Source: Thermodesulfobium acidiphilum (GTDB lineage: Bacteria; Thermodesulfobiota; Thermodesulfobiia; Thermodesulfobiales; Thermodesulfobiaceae). From it: a stretch of 64,000 nt of DNA. The notes below the pieces were generated by a model, which was given only the letters and a program-made list of their open reading frames with translations, was not told where the DNA came from and made no database searches. Of the stretch, positions 8,341 to 17,922 are shown piece after piece. Each line of letters starts with the position of its first letter. Position 1 is the stretch's first letter. The stretch spans positions 941,001 to 1,005,000 of the forward strand of contig NZ_CP020921.1 of NCBI RefSeq assembly GCF_003057965.1, written 5' to 3'. The translations under genes and the position numbers were made by a program.

Positions 8341-9354
8341 CTATTTAACAATTAAAACCCCCGCCCCTTTGTATTCTCCATGCTTTAGCATCACAAGTGC
8401 TTTGTTTGCATCTTGAAAATCAAATTCGTTCACTCTTGACACTATTGGAATAGATGATGCAATATCTAAAAATTCTCTTACATCATCTCTTGTAATATTG
8501 GCTACACTTTTTAACTCTTTCTCGTTCCACAAGTGTTCTTGATAATCAAGTTCTGGTATTAGAGACTCTTTTCTAATAAGATTAGTTACTAATCTACCAC
8601 CCTTTTCGAGAACGCTCAGAGCTTCTCTTATCACATAACCAACAGGAGTAGTATCAATAGCGCGGTTCAGTTTTTTGGGAGGTTTATCTCCTGTAACTCC
8701 AACCCAATCAGCACCCATATCTTGCGCCATTTTGCTTGCTGCATCATCTTTTCGCCTAGTAAACACAAAGACTTTTGAATTTGGATAAAGCTTCTTTATT
8801 AATTGGATTACTATATGAGCCGATGCACCAAAACCAAAAAGACCAATACACTCGTAATCGTTCATATTAGTAAGCTTTAACGACCTGTACCCTACTGCTC
8901 CAGCACACAGAAGGGGTGCAGCCTGAACGTCTGAAAAATTATCGGGTATTTTATAGCAAAAATTCTCAGATATTAAACAATATTGAGCATAACCTCCGTT
9001 TACATCACACCCTGTAGCCTTAAAATCATTGCAGAGATTTTCTTCCCCTCTTCTACAAAAGTAGCATTTTCCACATACTGAATTTATCCATGCAATACCA
9101 ACCCTATCGCCCACTTTAAATTTCTTAACGTCTCTCCCAATCTCTTTAACATTTCCAACTATTTGATGACCTAAAATTATGGGCAGTTTCGGCATTACTC
9201 TTCCCTCTATTTCATCCAATTCAGTATGGCATATTCCACAGCAAGATATTTCTACTAAAATCTCGCTTTCGCCTGGAATTTGCATTTCAACTTCCATAAT
9301 TTTAAGAGGTCTATCTTCAACCTTTGAAATTTTATCTAAAACTAGGGCATTCAT
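8341..9354 (-). CDS. Zinc-dependent alcohol dehydrogenase (MDR family)
   Basis: Medium-chain dehydrogenase of 337 aa. Catalytic zinc ligands are C39 (CGICHTE) and H63 (LGHQIVG). Structural zinc ligands are C94, C97, C100 and C108 in the lobe from 94. The nucleotide-binding turn is GLFGFGASAH. It most resembles the NAD(P)-dependent alcohol/cinnamyl-type group that acts on aldehydes and primary alcohols. The gene sits directly after the exported protein at 9364 and before the methyltransferase, all on one strand, in what looks like a single transcription unit from the promoter at 9960. Substrate is not predictable. Confidence 0.85.
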   Translation of the reverse strand: MNALVLDKISKVEDRPLKIMEVEMQIPGESEILVEISCCGICHTELDEIEGRVMPKLPIILGHQIVGNVKEIGRDVKKFKVGDRVGIAWINSVCGKCYFCRRGEENLCNDFKATGCDVNGGYAQYCLISENFCYKIPDNFSDVQAAPLLCAGAVGYRSLKLTNMNDYECIGLFGFGASAHIVIQLIKKLYPNSKVFVFTRRKDDAASKMAQDMGADWVGVTGDKPPKKLNRAIDTTPVGYVIREALSVLEKGGRLVTNLIRKESLIPELDYQEHLWNEKELKSVANITRDDVREFLDIASSIPIVSRVNEFDFQDANKALVMLKHGEYKGAGVLIVK

Positions 9355-9363
9355 TTCATACTT

Positions 9364-9891
9364 TCATTTTAAAAATTTTTTAAAAAAATCATATTCTTTT
9401 TGCTGTACAGAACCATCTTTAATTTCTTCAACTTTTGATATTTCGTCGCTTGACCTTCTAGTAAGATTATCATTAGCATCATAGTAATAATTTGGCGAAA
9501 TTCTTTGATACGTAGCTCTTAAGTAGTCGAACTTATATAAAGCTTCCATATGATCTACAAAACATGATTTGGAAAACCACCCAAAATTATTTGCACAATT
9601 AAGAGATATAACATTATTTGAAGGAGCTTCTAATATCCATACAGTAATTGTTCTGTTTTCTTTATCCACTGAAATAGTTTCAGGATAGTAATAATAAAAC
9701 ACAGGGTAATAAAAGCCATTCTGAGTACTAGAGAGATTTTTGTTCAACGAATCCTTTATAGGTAACCAGTTTGAAGAAATGTTTTTTGTATCGGGATGAG
9801 GAATTAACATCTCTGATTGTTCCGCATACGAAATAGAAAATAAAAAAATAAATGGCAAAATAAAAGTTATAACTTTTAATAATTTTTTCAA
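9364..9891 (-). CDS. Exported hypothetical protein (175 aa)
   Basis: TTG start with ribosome site AAGGGGAG eight bases upstream. The signal peptide runs MKKLLKVITFILPFIFLFSIS with cleavage after SYA. The mature protein contains TISVDKENRTITVWI and two cysteines (C124 and C135 approximately), and resembles the surface-adhesin E-like proteins in layout. The end is lysine-rich (FFKKFLK). Function unknown. It heads the minus-strand run 9891-5197. Confidence 0.6.
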   Translation of the reverse strand: MKKLLKVITFILPFIFLFSISYAEQSEMLIPHPDTKNISSNWLPIKDSLNKNLSSTQNGFYYPVFYYYYPETISVDKENRTITVWILEAPSNNVISLNCANNFGWFSKSCFVDHMEALYKFDYLRATYQRISPNYYYDANDNLTRRSSDEISKVEEIKDGSVQQKEYDFFKKFLK

Positions 9892-9932
9892 GCCATAAAC
9901 TCCCCTTAGAAAGAAATGATTTATTAGCTTAA

Positions 9933-9960
9933 ATTATAATACAAAAATTTTAAATCGCAA
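9933..9960 (-). promoter_or_regulatory. Sigma70-type promoter for the 9891-5197 run
   Basis: TTGCGA (9960-9955) and a perfect TATAAT (9938-9933), spaced 16 bases apart, on the minus strand about 42 bases before the TTG start at 9891. Confidence 0.55.
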
Positions 9961-10138
9961 TAAAATTTCTAGAATTCTAAGGAGGTTCATATTCAGAAAA
10001 AATATCACATGAATTGCCAAAAAAGTTTAACAAGGAATATTGTATGAAGAATATTTGTTTACGTGTGAAAAATATGTATATCAATTGGTATTAATTAAGT
10101 ATTTTTTACTTTAAATAAAAAATTAAATATTTAATATA
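9961..10138. other. Intergenic stretch with an orphan Shine-Dalgarno
   Basis: Noncoding AT-rich DNA. It contains a strong plus-strand AAGGAGG (9979-9985) followed by ATT and only about 18 open codons, probably a remnant. I see no other gene. Confidence 0.4.
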
Positions 10139-10174
10139 AGCCCTATGAAATAAAAGTTTCTATTTCATAGGGCT
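10139..10174 (-). terminator. Intrinsic terminator after the phosphoesterase gene
   Basis: Perfect 14-base inverted repeat: AGCCCTATGAAATA (10139-10152) pairs with 10161-10174 across an 8-base loop, about 20 bases after the stop codon at 10195. The following minus-strand sequence is T-rich but interrupted, so efficiency is uncertain. Confidence 0.7.
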
Positions 10175-10194
10175 CAAAAATTTAATTATTATAG

Positions 10195-12930
10195 CTATTG
10201 TTCATTTAAAGGTTTTGTTTTTGCTTCATCTGGTAAATACACTTTATTGTCACCTGGATATGGTAAATCGAAACCCTTTACACTATACCATATATCTCTA
10301 TTTAATAGATTATCACTTTGCCTGTCTTCGTCGTTTACGGTAGAACCAGAAAACATATTTTCAGAAGATAATGCCCATAAGTATTGAAGTTTACTGTTTG
10401 ATATGTTTAAAGATTTTAAATCTGGATTCATTTCATTCAAAGGGATATTGTTTGACAAAACGTTATAGGGAGTGAAATCAGGTTTATCTGTAAAAGCATC
10501 ATACATGGGTGTCGCAGCAGAATCCATCTGATTCATTGGCGGCAAATCTAAAATCTGTTCTATCGTTCTTAGCATGTCTATCTGAGTATACTTTGTATGG
10601 TCAACATAATTTCTTTTCACGTAGGGTCCGATAACAAGTGCAACTGTTCTATGTCCATCAACATGATCTACTCCATTTTGGGCATCGTCTTCAACCACAA
10701 ATATAACTGAATCTTTCCAATATTTACTATGACTTATAGCATCAACAACTCTACCCAAAGCAAGATCATTATCTGCTACCATAGCTCTTGGTGTAGGCAG
10801 TCCAGGTTTTGTTCCCCCTGTATGATCATCAGGCAAAGACATAATTATAAGATTTGGGAGATCATTATTTTTTACGTATAAATTAAACTGCTTCAAGAAT
10901 ATATCTACTCTATACTGGTCTGGTATGTTCAAACAAAATGGTGGATAATCTCGAACTAAAAGCTTGTCATTTGAAACTACATCAGATACAGATTGAAATC
11001 TTCCAATTGGAACATGTAATTGCCCAGTAATTTTTCCTTCAATAATCTGGGAATCTTTATACCAATCCTGCCAGCTTCCTAATGGTTCTACGCCAGATCC
11101 AGTAGGAGTGCGAAAGTATTTTACATATTCTCCAAAATTAGCTACTGATTTTCCATGTTTTACTGCATCATCCCAAATAAATCCTGATGAAAGATAAGCC
11201 AAACTATCTCCACCTTCATTAGGATAACTGCGGGGAAAGTCTCCAAACTGTCTCTCCACATAATCAGGATCTAATCCCTGATCAGTAAATTGATGTCCAT
11301 CAGCAGATACTGAACCGCTGCAGTAAAAGTTGTCAAACAATACAAAGTCCTTTGCTAATGCATGCTGATTTGGAGTAACTTTTTCGCCAAATAAAACTAA
11401 GTCTGGATCGCCATTACCTTCTTTAATATCGCCAAATACCTGATCATAGGGTCTATTTTCTTTGATAATATAGAAAACATGTTTTATAGCAGAAAGCTCT
11501 CCTAAATGTAAAGGAATTGAAACTGATATACCAAATTGATAATTGTTAACTGCGTTTTGAGGCATACTTAATTGAGATGGAGTTGTAAACGAATCTAAAA
11601 TATGATTAACTTTGACATTATTATTTAATAAATTCCCCCAATTATTATTCTCATATACTTTCTTTGTAAAGTTAGATAGAGTTACATTATCAGGATATTT
11701 TATTATGGATATACTGCCAAGCCATGCGTAAACTGAATGCCCAAAAGATTGTTTTGAATGCCCAAATGGAACCTCACTACCCATGGATCCGACACCTTTA
11801 ATATTTGCTACTACAATACTATTTAGCGCTTTATCAATAGCGATATCACCTGGATACCACCCTGTAGGGATTAGACCATCGAATTTTACAGCTTCGTTTT
11901 CTCCATTCCAATCATAAACAGCTATAGCATTGTTGGAACCAAGACTAACATATAATTTATTTTCAGGTGAAATTGCGATTGCATTTGGTTGGCTGCCAAA
12001 TATAGAATTGGGATATGGATGAATACTGATAGTCTTTACTACTGTTAAAGATTTCTTATTTATAACTGAAATCGTATCACTATTTGTATTGGTTACAAAG
12101 ATATCTTCTTTATTCTGACACATTGCAGTAGGTTGTAAACCCACAGTAATATTTTTTATTACAGATTCAGTATTTAGATCTATCACAGAAACCGTACCGG
12201 TGCTAGCTGCGCCGGTAACAGGATCGGAAACTATTGATGTTCCACTAGAATAATTCGTATAATCTGCATTTGTAGCAATCCTTCCTCCCTGATTTGTAAC
12301 AAAAGCTAAGTTTGAGTCAATTAATATTGTATAGGGAGCATTACCAACAGAAATCTCGCCAATAAATTTATCGTCAGATAAATCTATTATTCCTATTGAA
12401 TTATTCCTACTTAAAGCAACGTATAATTTCGATCCATCAGGAGAAACAGCTAGACCACCTGGATCAGGAGTTTTTCCATCCACATTCTTTGGCAATTCGA
12501 TTACTTTATGTAAAGTTAATAGCCCCTCACTATTCACATTAAAATCAAGAATTTTCCCATCGCTAAAAGAAGCATATAATTTAGATCCATCCTTTGAATA
12601 AATTATCCCAGTATATGAACCACCCTTTTCACTTTTTGACAGGCTAAAATTCTGAATTACCCTCCCTTCTTTTAGATCCAGTACAACTATTGGAGAATAA
12701 TTAGGCGTAAAACCATTAGGATAACCCCCCACATTTGCTACAGCAGTTTTTCCATCTGGATTTATAGCAATAGCATTGGGTCTACCAGAAAAAAGTACTT
12801 GTTCTCCTGCAGGAGTCAAACTCTGATCTGTAGGAACGTAAATTAAATTTCCAGCAAATGAATAAGATTCAAAAAATATAACTTGAAGAAATAAAATAAC
12901 AATTGCAACATACAAAAATGATTTTTTCAA
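10195..12930 (-). CDS. Exported YncE-type beta-propeller fused to phosphoesterase domain
   Basis: Bifunctional layout. After a signal peptide (KKSFLYVAIVILFLQ to SYSFA), YVTN-type beta-propeller repeats (for example GRPNAIAINPDGKTAV, GLAVSPDGSKLYVAL, NAIAISPENKLYVSL) fill about residues 40-470. A phosphoesterase family domain (PF04185: acid phosphatase/phospholipase C relatives) follows to about 860, with HVFYIIKENRPYDQVFGD, ADGHQFTD, SLPDDHTGG and VVEDDAQNGVDHVDGHR as metal-binding motifs. The start is set at TTG 12930: GGGAGG at 12946-12941 sits ten bases upstream and places the signal peptide at residue 1. The ATGs at 12969 and 12948 lack ribosome sites. Probably periplasmic; the substrate may be a phosphate or phospholipid ester. 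Followed by a terminator. Confidence 0.85.
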   Translation of the reverse strand: MKKSFLYVAIVILFLQVIFFESYSFAGNLIYVPTDQSLTPAGEQVLFSGRPNAIAINPDGKTAVANVGGYPNGFTPNYSPIVVLDLKEGRVIQNFSLSKSEKGGSYTGIIYSKDGSKLYASFSDGKILDFNVNSEGLLTLHKVIELPKNVDGKTPDPGGLAVSPDGSKLYVALSRNNSIGIIDLSDDKFIGEISVGNAPYTILIDSNLAFVTNQGGRIATNADYTNYSSGTSIVSDPVTGAASTGTVSVIDLNTESVIKNITVGLQPTAMCQNKEDIFVTNTNSDTISVINKKSLTVVKTISIHPYPNSIFGSQPNAIAISPENKLYVSLGSNNAIAVYDWNGENEAVKFDGLIPTGWYPGDIAIDKALNSIVVANIKGVGSMGSEVPFGHSKQSFGHSVYAWLGSISIIKYPDNVTLSNFTKKVYENNNWGNLLNNNVKVNHILDSFTTPSQLSMPQNAVNNYQFGISVSIPLHLGELSAIKHVFYIIKENRPYDQVFGDIKEGNGDPDLVLFGEKVTPNQHALAKDFVLFDNFYCSGSVSADGHQFTDQGLDPDYVERQFGDFPRSYPNEGGDSLAYLSSGFIWDDAVKHGKSVANFGEYVKYFRTPTGSGVEPLGSWQDWYKDSQIIEGKITGQLHVPIGRFQSVSDVVSNDKLLVRDYPPFCLNIPDQYRVDIFLKQFNLYVKNNDLPNLIIMSLPDDHTGGTKPGLPTPRAMVADNDLALGRVVDAISHSKYWKDSVIFVVEDDAQNGVDHVDGHRTVALVIGPYVKRNYVDHTKYTQIDMLRTIEQILDLPPMNQMDSAATPMYDAFTDKPDFTPYNVLSNNIPLNEMNPDLKSLNISNSKLQYLWALSSENMFSGSTVNDEDRQSDNLLNRDIWYSVKGFDLPYPGDNKVYLPDEAKTKPLNEQ

Positions 12931-13120
12931 TATTCCAAAACCTCCCATAGCATATAAATTTACGTACATGTTAAATTAAAATTGTTAACAAAGCGTAAAT
13001 ATAAAGTTAATCATAAGTTAAAAATTGATTATAAAGTAAGAGAATCATTAAGTCTTTGTAATAGTTTTTATTAAAACATACTAACTTTATTTTAACAGTT
13101 TATTAACAGCTAATTAATTA

Positions 13121-13282
13121 GTTATTATAAACACCAATAAAATAAATCAATTAGAAGATAACATAAAAGCAGCAAACTTAAAACTTACCAAAAATGAACT
13201 TGATATGCTCTCAGAAGTAAGTGCAGTTAAGGAAATTTATCCAAAATGGATGATATTAAGACAGAACGTTAATAGATCATAA
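13121..13282 (+). pseudogene. 3' remnant of an aldo/keto reductase
   Basis: The plus frame reads INQLEDNIKAANLKLT, then ELDMLSEVSAVKEIYPKWM to a stop at 13280. This is the standard C-terminal end of aldo/keto reductases (QLEDNLxAxxLxLTxEELxxLDEVS). Nothing upstream matches the rest of the barrel, so only the last 45 or so codons survive. The remaining bases 12931-13120 and 13283-13378 hold nothing I recognise. Confidence 0.7.
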
Positions 13283-13378
13283 ATTTTTATTAGCTTATTA
13301 TCATCGAAAAACTCTTAAAACATTAAACGTTTTTTTAATGAAAGCATCTTTTTCGGGATAATTAGAATTTTTTATAAT

Positions 13379-14024
13379 CTATATCGTTTCGAATTTCCAA
13401 TATGGAGAAGAAGTTGTCTCTAAAAATCTACCATCCAGATATTTATTAGAATAATCTTCTTTGGCCTTGTTTTCCAGCATACCAACATACATAAGGATAT
13501 ATAACCACATTTGATACAAATCTCGTACCAGTCAACTTCGCACATAACACATTGTTATCAAGTTGTACTAAAAATCCCCATTCATTATCTTCTTTATTTA
13601 GTTCATTTGGTTTTATCCCATCAAGAAACTTGGTCAACTTCAGCAAAATAATATCTTTATTAAATGGGTTGATATTGCAAGCCAAGACCCCTTTGAAAGC
13701 AGTCGTAAAACATGGATCGAGTATTCGATTTTCTGAAGCACACCTGAAAGCCATTTTATTATGATCATCTACGGCAGATGAGCCCCAGCAAGACCCAGAT
13801 AAGATCTTTGAATTCTCAGGGAAGGCATCCAGAGGCTCATAATTAATTATTTCCGTCTTCTGAGGAATTTTGTTTAAACCATGTCCAAACCAATTTTTCC
13901 ATGCCAGTGAATTAAGAACAGCCTTGTCCGAAAGTAAAGGTTCCTGTGTATCAAATTGTTTGGCTTGAATTCCAGTTGGTTCGCTTTCTAACTTTGCAGC
14001 TTCCTTTTTGTCTATTAGGTATAT
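13379..14024 (-). pseudogene. Decayed gene of unknown function, start lost and frameshifted
   Basis: The minus frame is open from 14024 to 13446 without a usable start at its beginning. It runs through LNSLAWKNWFGHGLNKIP, SGSCWGSSAVDDHNKMAFRC and LDPCFTTAFKGVLAC to a premature end in QGQRRLF. In another frame the sequence continues naturally as ENKAKEDYSNKYLDG and RFLETTSSPYWKFETI to a stop at 13379, so a frameshift sits near 13470. Four or five cysteines and no membrane segment suggest the end of a secreted or periplasmic protein. I do not recognise the family. The adjacent aldo/keto reductase stub marks this as a decaying region. Confidence 0.55.
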
Positions 14025-14063
14025 TTATAAACAGATTATGAATCAATTTTTATATTAATCTTT

Positions 14064-15467
14064 TTATATGTAATCAACTTTTATATCTTTAGCCATAATT
14101 ATCTTATTTGGATTCATTATGTTTTGTGGGTCAATTGACTTTTTTATATCAGAAAAAAACCTCATGCCTTCTTTTTTAAATTCTCTTTCCATAAACTTTG
14201 CCTTTACAATTCCTATTCCATGTTCTCCTGTAAGCGTCCCACCAAGTTCTATACAATAATCAAAGATCTCGCTCACTGCTTTTTCTACCTTTTCCATCTC
14301 AACTTTGTCCCTTTTGTCAGTTAGAAAAATAGGATGCATATTGCCATCACCCACATGACCACAACTGCCTATAAGAAGATTGTATCTATCTTTAATCTCA
14401 TGAATTCTTTTTATCATCGATGGTACTTTGCTTCTGGGTACTGTAGCATCCTCAGTAATCGTAGTAGGCCTAAGTCTTGCCAAAACAGGAAACAAAGATC
14501 TTCTTGCCTGCATTAGCCTATTTCTTTCACTTTCATTCTTTGCTACCTCTATAGATCTTGCACCAGCTTTTGAACAAACCTCTTCTACAACTTTAGCTGA
14601 TTTATCAACGTCTTCTGGTTCACCATCTACTTCTATTAACAAGAGCGCCTCAATATCCCTTGGCAAACCAACCCTATTAAAGTCTTCAATAGCGTTTATA
14701 GATACTTTATCCAATAACTCCATAGTGGATGGAATAACCTTATTCTCAATAATACTTGCCACAGCAATACCTGCTGATTCTATTTCATCAAACATTACCA
14801 ACATAGTCTTTATCTTTTTTGGAGGATAAATTAGCTTTAACATTATCTTTGTAATAATCCCCAATGTTCCCTCTGAGCAAACAAAAAGATGAGTTAAGTC
14901 AAATCCTGGACTCCCCCTAAGCGAAAAACTGCCCGTCTGAACTATATCTGAGTTTGGCAGAACAACCTCCAAACCTATTACATAATTTTTTGTTGTACCA
15001 TATTTCAATCCCCTTAAGCCTCCCGCTCCCTCTGCCACACAACCACCAATAGTTGCCACAGAAAGACTACCCGGATCTGGAGGGTAAAAAAGACCTCTTT
15101 TTGCAACCTCAGCATCTAAAACAGCGGCTATTACGCCTGGTTCTACAACAGCTATCATATTTTCTGTGTCGATATCCAATATTTTATTCAATCTGCTTAA
15201 TTCCAGAACTATTCCACCTTCAGCAGGTATTGGACCGCCACTAATACTGGTTCCCGAACCCCTTGGATAAAGATTTACCTTGTGTTTTCTAGCTACTTTT
15301 ACCACTTTTGAAACTTGCTTTGAATTAGATACAATTACTACTACATCTGGTACTTTATGTAGCTGTGTAGCATCATATGAATAAACAAAAGTATAAGCGT
15401 AATCAGTAAGAACGTTTTCTCTCCCAGCTATATCTTCCAATTCACTTATAACACTTTTTGATATCAC
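14064..15467 (-). CDS. FAD-linked oxidase, GlcD type (glycolate/D-lactate dehydrogenase)
   Basis: PCMH-type FAD flavoprotein with VAO fold. The FAD-binding stretch PRGSGTSISGGPIPAEGG, the PPDPGSLSVATIGG loop and the C-terminal GHVGDGNMHP and GEHGIG motifs are all present. Length (about 467 aa) matches GlcD and bacterial D-lactate dehydrogenases. The start is placed at GTG 15467, because AGAGGTGAG lies five to six bases upstream; the alternative GTG at 15476 is inside that ribosome site. No iron-sulfur GlcF partner is adjacent. Oxidises a 2-hydroxy acid and passes electrons to an ETF, quinone or ferredoxin acceptor; substrate not resolvable from sequence. Confidence 0.85.
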   Translation of the reverse strand: MISKSVISELEDIAGRENVLTDYAYTFVYSYDATQLHKVPDVVVIVSNSKQVSKVVKVARKHKVNLYPRGSGTSISGGPIPAEGGIVLELSRLNKILDIDTENMIAVVEPGVIAAVLDAEVAKRGLFYPPDPGSLSVATIGGCVAEGAGGLRGLKYGTTKNYVIGLEVVLPNSDIVQTGSFSLRGSPGFDLTHLFVCSEGTLGIITKIMLKLIYPPKKIKTMLVMFDEIESAGIAVASIIENKVIPSTMELLDKVSINAIEDFNRVGLPRDIEALLLIEVDGEPEDVDKSAKVVEEVCSKAGARSIEVAKNESERNRLMQARRSLFPVLARLRPTTITEDATVPRSKVPSMIKRIHEIKDRYNLLIGSCGHVGDGNMHPIFLTDKRDKVEMEKVEKAVSEIFDYCIELGGTLTGEHGIGIVKAKFMEREFKKEGMRFFSDIKKSIDPQNIMNPNKIIMAKDIKVDYI

Positions 15468-15486
15468 TATTCTCACCTCTAAATGA

Positions 15487-15515
15487 GTTTTACAACTTTT
15501 TCAGAGCATTGTCAA
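15487..15515 (-). promoter_or_regulatory. Candidate promoter for the GlcD-type gene
   Basis: A perfect TTGACA (15515-15510) and TAAAAC (15492-15487) are spaced 17 bases apart on the minus strand, leaving a leader of only about a dozen bases before the GTG at 15467. Confidence 0.4.
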
Positions 15516-15710
15516 ATTATTATTGAGAGTATAATTTTATTTTTTAAGATAACAACTGGGCTCATGACATATCAAAATTGCTACAACTAAAAATATATTT
15601 CTAGTCAAATTAACATTGTTCAGAAATCGAATTATGTGATCAAGAGCAATTATTGTAAAATCATCAGTTAATCCGTTATAAACGTTGTGTATTATTAAAA
15701 AACTATAGAT

Positions 15711-16403
15711 TTATTTTATTCTGCCTAACGCCTTTAAAATACCTTTAATTATCAATAAAGGATTTGGTGGACAACCAGGAATATAAACATCTATAAAATC
15801 ATTATCTGGCAAATTGTTTTTTGCATATTCAGAAACAAACATATTGTTGCCGCATGCGCAATTGCCAACTGCAATAACAAGGTAGGGTTTTGGAATAGCA
15901 ACTAAAGTGTCCAGAAATGGTTTTTCCATATTTCTTACTATCGATCCAGTAAACAATATTACATCGGCATGCTTTGGAGACGCCACAAAACTAATGCCAT
16001 ATTGATCGATATCATAAAATGAATTTGAGGTAGCATTAACTTCAAAAAGGCAGGCATTGCACTCTCCTGTATCCACATATCTTATATGAACAGAGTCTTT
16101 GAATTGTTTTCTAAACATTTCAATATTTTTAGAATTTTCATTTATGATTATAGGTCTCTCAATAAGTTCGATAGCTTTAAATTTACAAATATCAAAGCAT
16201 AGTCTACAGTTAGTGCACTTTATATAATTTATTTTTTTATCTTTATCTATGGCATGAGATGGACATCTTTCAATGCACAAATTACAATTGTTTGGACACA
16301 AAGAAGCATCTATAGATGGGAAATCTTTAAATGATTCAGATAATTCATCAATAGAACTTGTAATTACTTTTGTTCTTAACAGACGATTTAAAACTTTAAA
16401 CAA
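15711..16403 (-). CDS. Hyf/Ehr complex: ferredoxin and NuoB-like small subunit fused
   Basis: 230 aa. The N-terminal part holds two 4Fe-4S motifs: C36, C40, C43, C47 and C63, C66, C69, C73. The rest is a NuoB/HyfI-type small subunit with proximal-cluster cysteines C115 and C118 (GECNAC), C182/C184 (GNCACG) and C211 (PGCPPNP). It corresponds to HyfH plus HyfI in one chain. TTG start with GGAGG five bases upstream. Last gene of the six-gene operon 22917-15711. It relays electrons between a soluble donor, probably ferredoxin, and the large subunit. Confidence 0.85.
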   Translation of the reverse strand: MFKVLNRLLRTKVITSSIDELSESFKDFPSIDASLCPNNCNLCIERCPSHAIDKDKKINYIKCTNCRLCFDICKFKAIELIERPIIINENSKNIEMFRKQFKDSVHIRYVDTGECNACLFEVNATSNSFYDIDQYGISFVASPKHADVILFTGSIVRNMEKPFLDTLVAIPKPYLVIAVGNCACGNNMFVSEYAKNNLPDNDFIDVYIPGCPPNPLLIIKGILKALGRIK

Positions 16404-16412
16404 AATATCCTC

Positions 16413-17918
16413 CTACCTGTCACAAGATGAGTAGCATAACTCAAAACTCTTATTTATTAGCGGAAAATCTGGAATAATATTCCCTGGAATACATATTGGC
16501 AAGACCATCCAATTCCTGTGAGAAGCAGAGCGAATGTGAATTCTAAAAATTTTACCAAAATCATCAAGCATAACCCAATGCAAAGCTGTACCTCTTGGGG
16601 TTTCTACAAACCCTATGCCCGTATTGATTCTAATATTTTCAGGTAGATCTGTAAAAAAGGCTTTATTATCTAATTTTTTAATAAATTCATAACACTGTTT
16701 TATTATCTTAAAAGACTCAATAGATTCTTCGAATCTCTGTACAAACCTACAGAAAACATCTCCTTCAGTTTGAAAGGGAATATTGAATTCTAAATCTGAA
16801 TAAACGGAATATCCAATATCCTTTCTGGTATCAAAATTAATGCCAGAAGCTCTTAAGGCTATTCCTGTAGCTCCCATTTCTGAAGCTATATTCTTAGGCA
16901 GCACTCCAGTAGTAACAAACCTATCTAACAAGAGCTCATAATCCTTTATAGATTCGAAAAGCTCTATTAACTCGTGCTCAATAGAATTCAATTTGACAAA
17001 CATTTCATCATCAAAGAGTATTTTCCTATTCAAACCACCAGGGCATATTATCCCACGAAGATATCTGTGTCCAAAATATTTAAAGTTTAATTGTTGAAGT
17101 CTTTCTTTTAAGATAGCTCCCCTGCTTACTGCTAAATGAAAGCCTACTCCAGCACATATATTGCCAATATCTCCGATATGATTGTATAGCCTTTCAAGTT
17201 CGAGAATTATTATCCTGGAAAATTCAGAGTATCTAGGTGTCTGTAAATCGTAAATATTTTCTATAGCCTTTGAAAAAGCATAAGCATGAGATGCAGAGCT
17301 TACACCACACAGCCTCTCAATGTGGAAAAGCGCGTCATTTATGCTTAAGCCCTCCAATCTCTTTTCTATACCCCTATGAGTAAAGAAGAGCTGAGCCTGT
17401 AAATTTATCATGTCTTCTCCAAAAACAAAAAATCTAAAATGGCCAGGTTCAATTATCCCAGCATGAATTGGACCAACGGGAACTTGAAAAATACCTTCAC
17501 CTTTTACAGGGATAAAATTAAAATCTTTAGCAATTCCACGATTAACTTTTTTATCTATAAAATCCTTTCTCATTAAAAATATACCTTTAGGCCAATCAGG
17601 AAAATTTACAATAGGCCTTAAGTCAGGATGATCAATAGGTTTTATTCCAAATGTGTCAAATATTTCTCTTTCAAGCCAGTTAGCTGATGGAAAATATCTG
17701 GAAATAGATTCATAAAAAGGTTTATCTGGATTAACAAAAAATGATAATTCTACAATATCGCCATTTTTCAATAAAAAAATAGCATATACCTTAAAATTAT
17801 TACTAATAGCTCTCTCGTCATTTGCAAAAATCGTTAAAAGTTGAGCACCAGAACTTCTTAAACTAATAATTTCATTGTCTAAATTTTCTTTTTTAGTCGT
17901 AACCAATATATAATTCAT
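16413..17918 (-). CDS. Hyf/Ehr complex: large subunit (NuoC-NuoD fusion) with altered Ni-site motifs
   Basis: 501 aa: NuoC-like part (about 1-110, with WLEREIFDTFGI) followed by a NuoD/hydrogenase-3-type large subunit. In group 4 [NiFe] hydrogenases the nickel is held by CGxC and CxxC. Here the first motif is ERLCGVSSASH, so C204 is kept but the second cysteine is S207. The last motif is FELCYSSCDR, with C495 and C499 three residues apart instead of two. The rest of the fold is well conserved. This pattern matches energy-converting hydrogenase-related (Ehr) complexes, not an active hydrogenase, although three of four cysteines remain. It likely couples electron transfer to ion pumping. Confidence 0.85.
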   Translation of the reverse strand: MNYILVTTKKENLDNEIISLRSSGAQLLTIFANDERAISNNFKVYAIFLLKNGDIVELSFFVNPDKPFYESISRYFPSANWLEREIFDTFGIKPIDHPDLRPIVNFPDWPKGIFLMRKDFIDKKVNRGIAKDFNFIPVKGEGIFQVPVGPIHAGIIEPGHFRFFVFGEDMINLQAQLFFTHRGIEKRLEGLSINDALFHIERLCGVSSASHAYAFSKAIENIYDLQTPRYSEFSRIIILELERLYNHIGDIGNICAGVGFHLAVSRGAILKERLQQLNFKYFGHRYLRGIICPGGLNRKILFDDEMFVKLNSIEHELIELFESIKDYELLLDRFVTTGVLPKNIASEMGATGIALRASGINFDTRKDIGYSVYSDLEFNIPFQTEGDVFCRFVQRFEESIESFKIIKQCYEFIKKLDNKAFFTDLPENIRINTGIGFVETPRGTALHWVMLDDFGKIFRIHIRSASHRNWMVLPICIPGNIIPDFPLINKSFELCYSSCDR

Positions 17919-17922
17919 AATT

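Noticed and set aside
9979..10047. Small gene after a strong AAGGAGG with ATT start
   Set aside because: Only about 18 codons before a stop and no recognisable product.
14428..14829. Plus-strand open frames opposite the GlcD-type gene and similar antisense frames elsewhere
   Set aside because: They are mirror frames of well-supported genes, without ribosome sites or family motifs.
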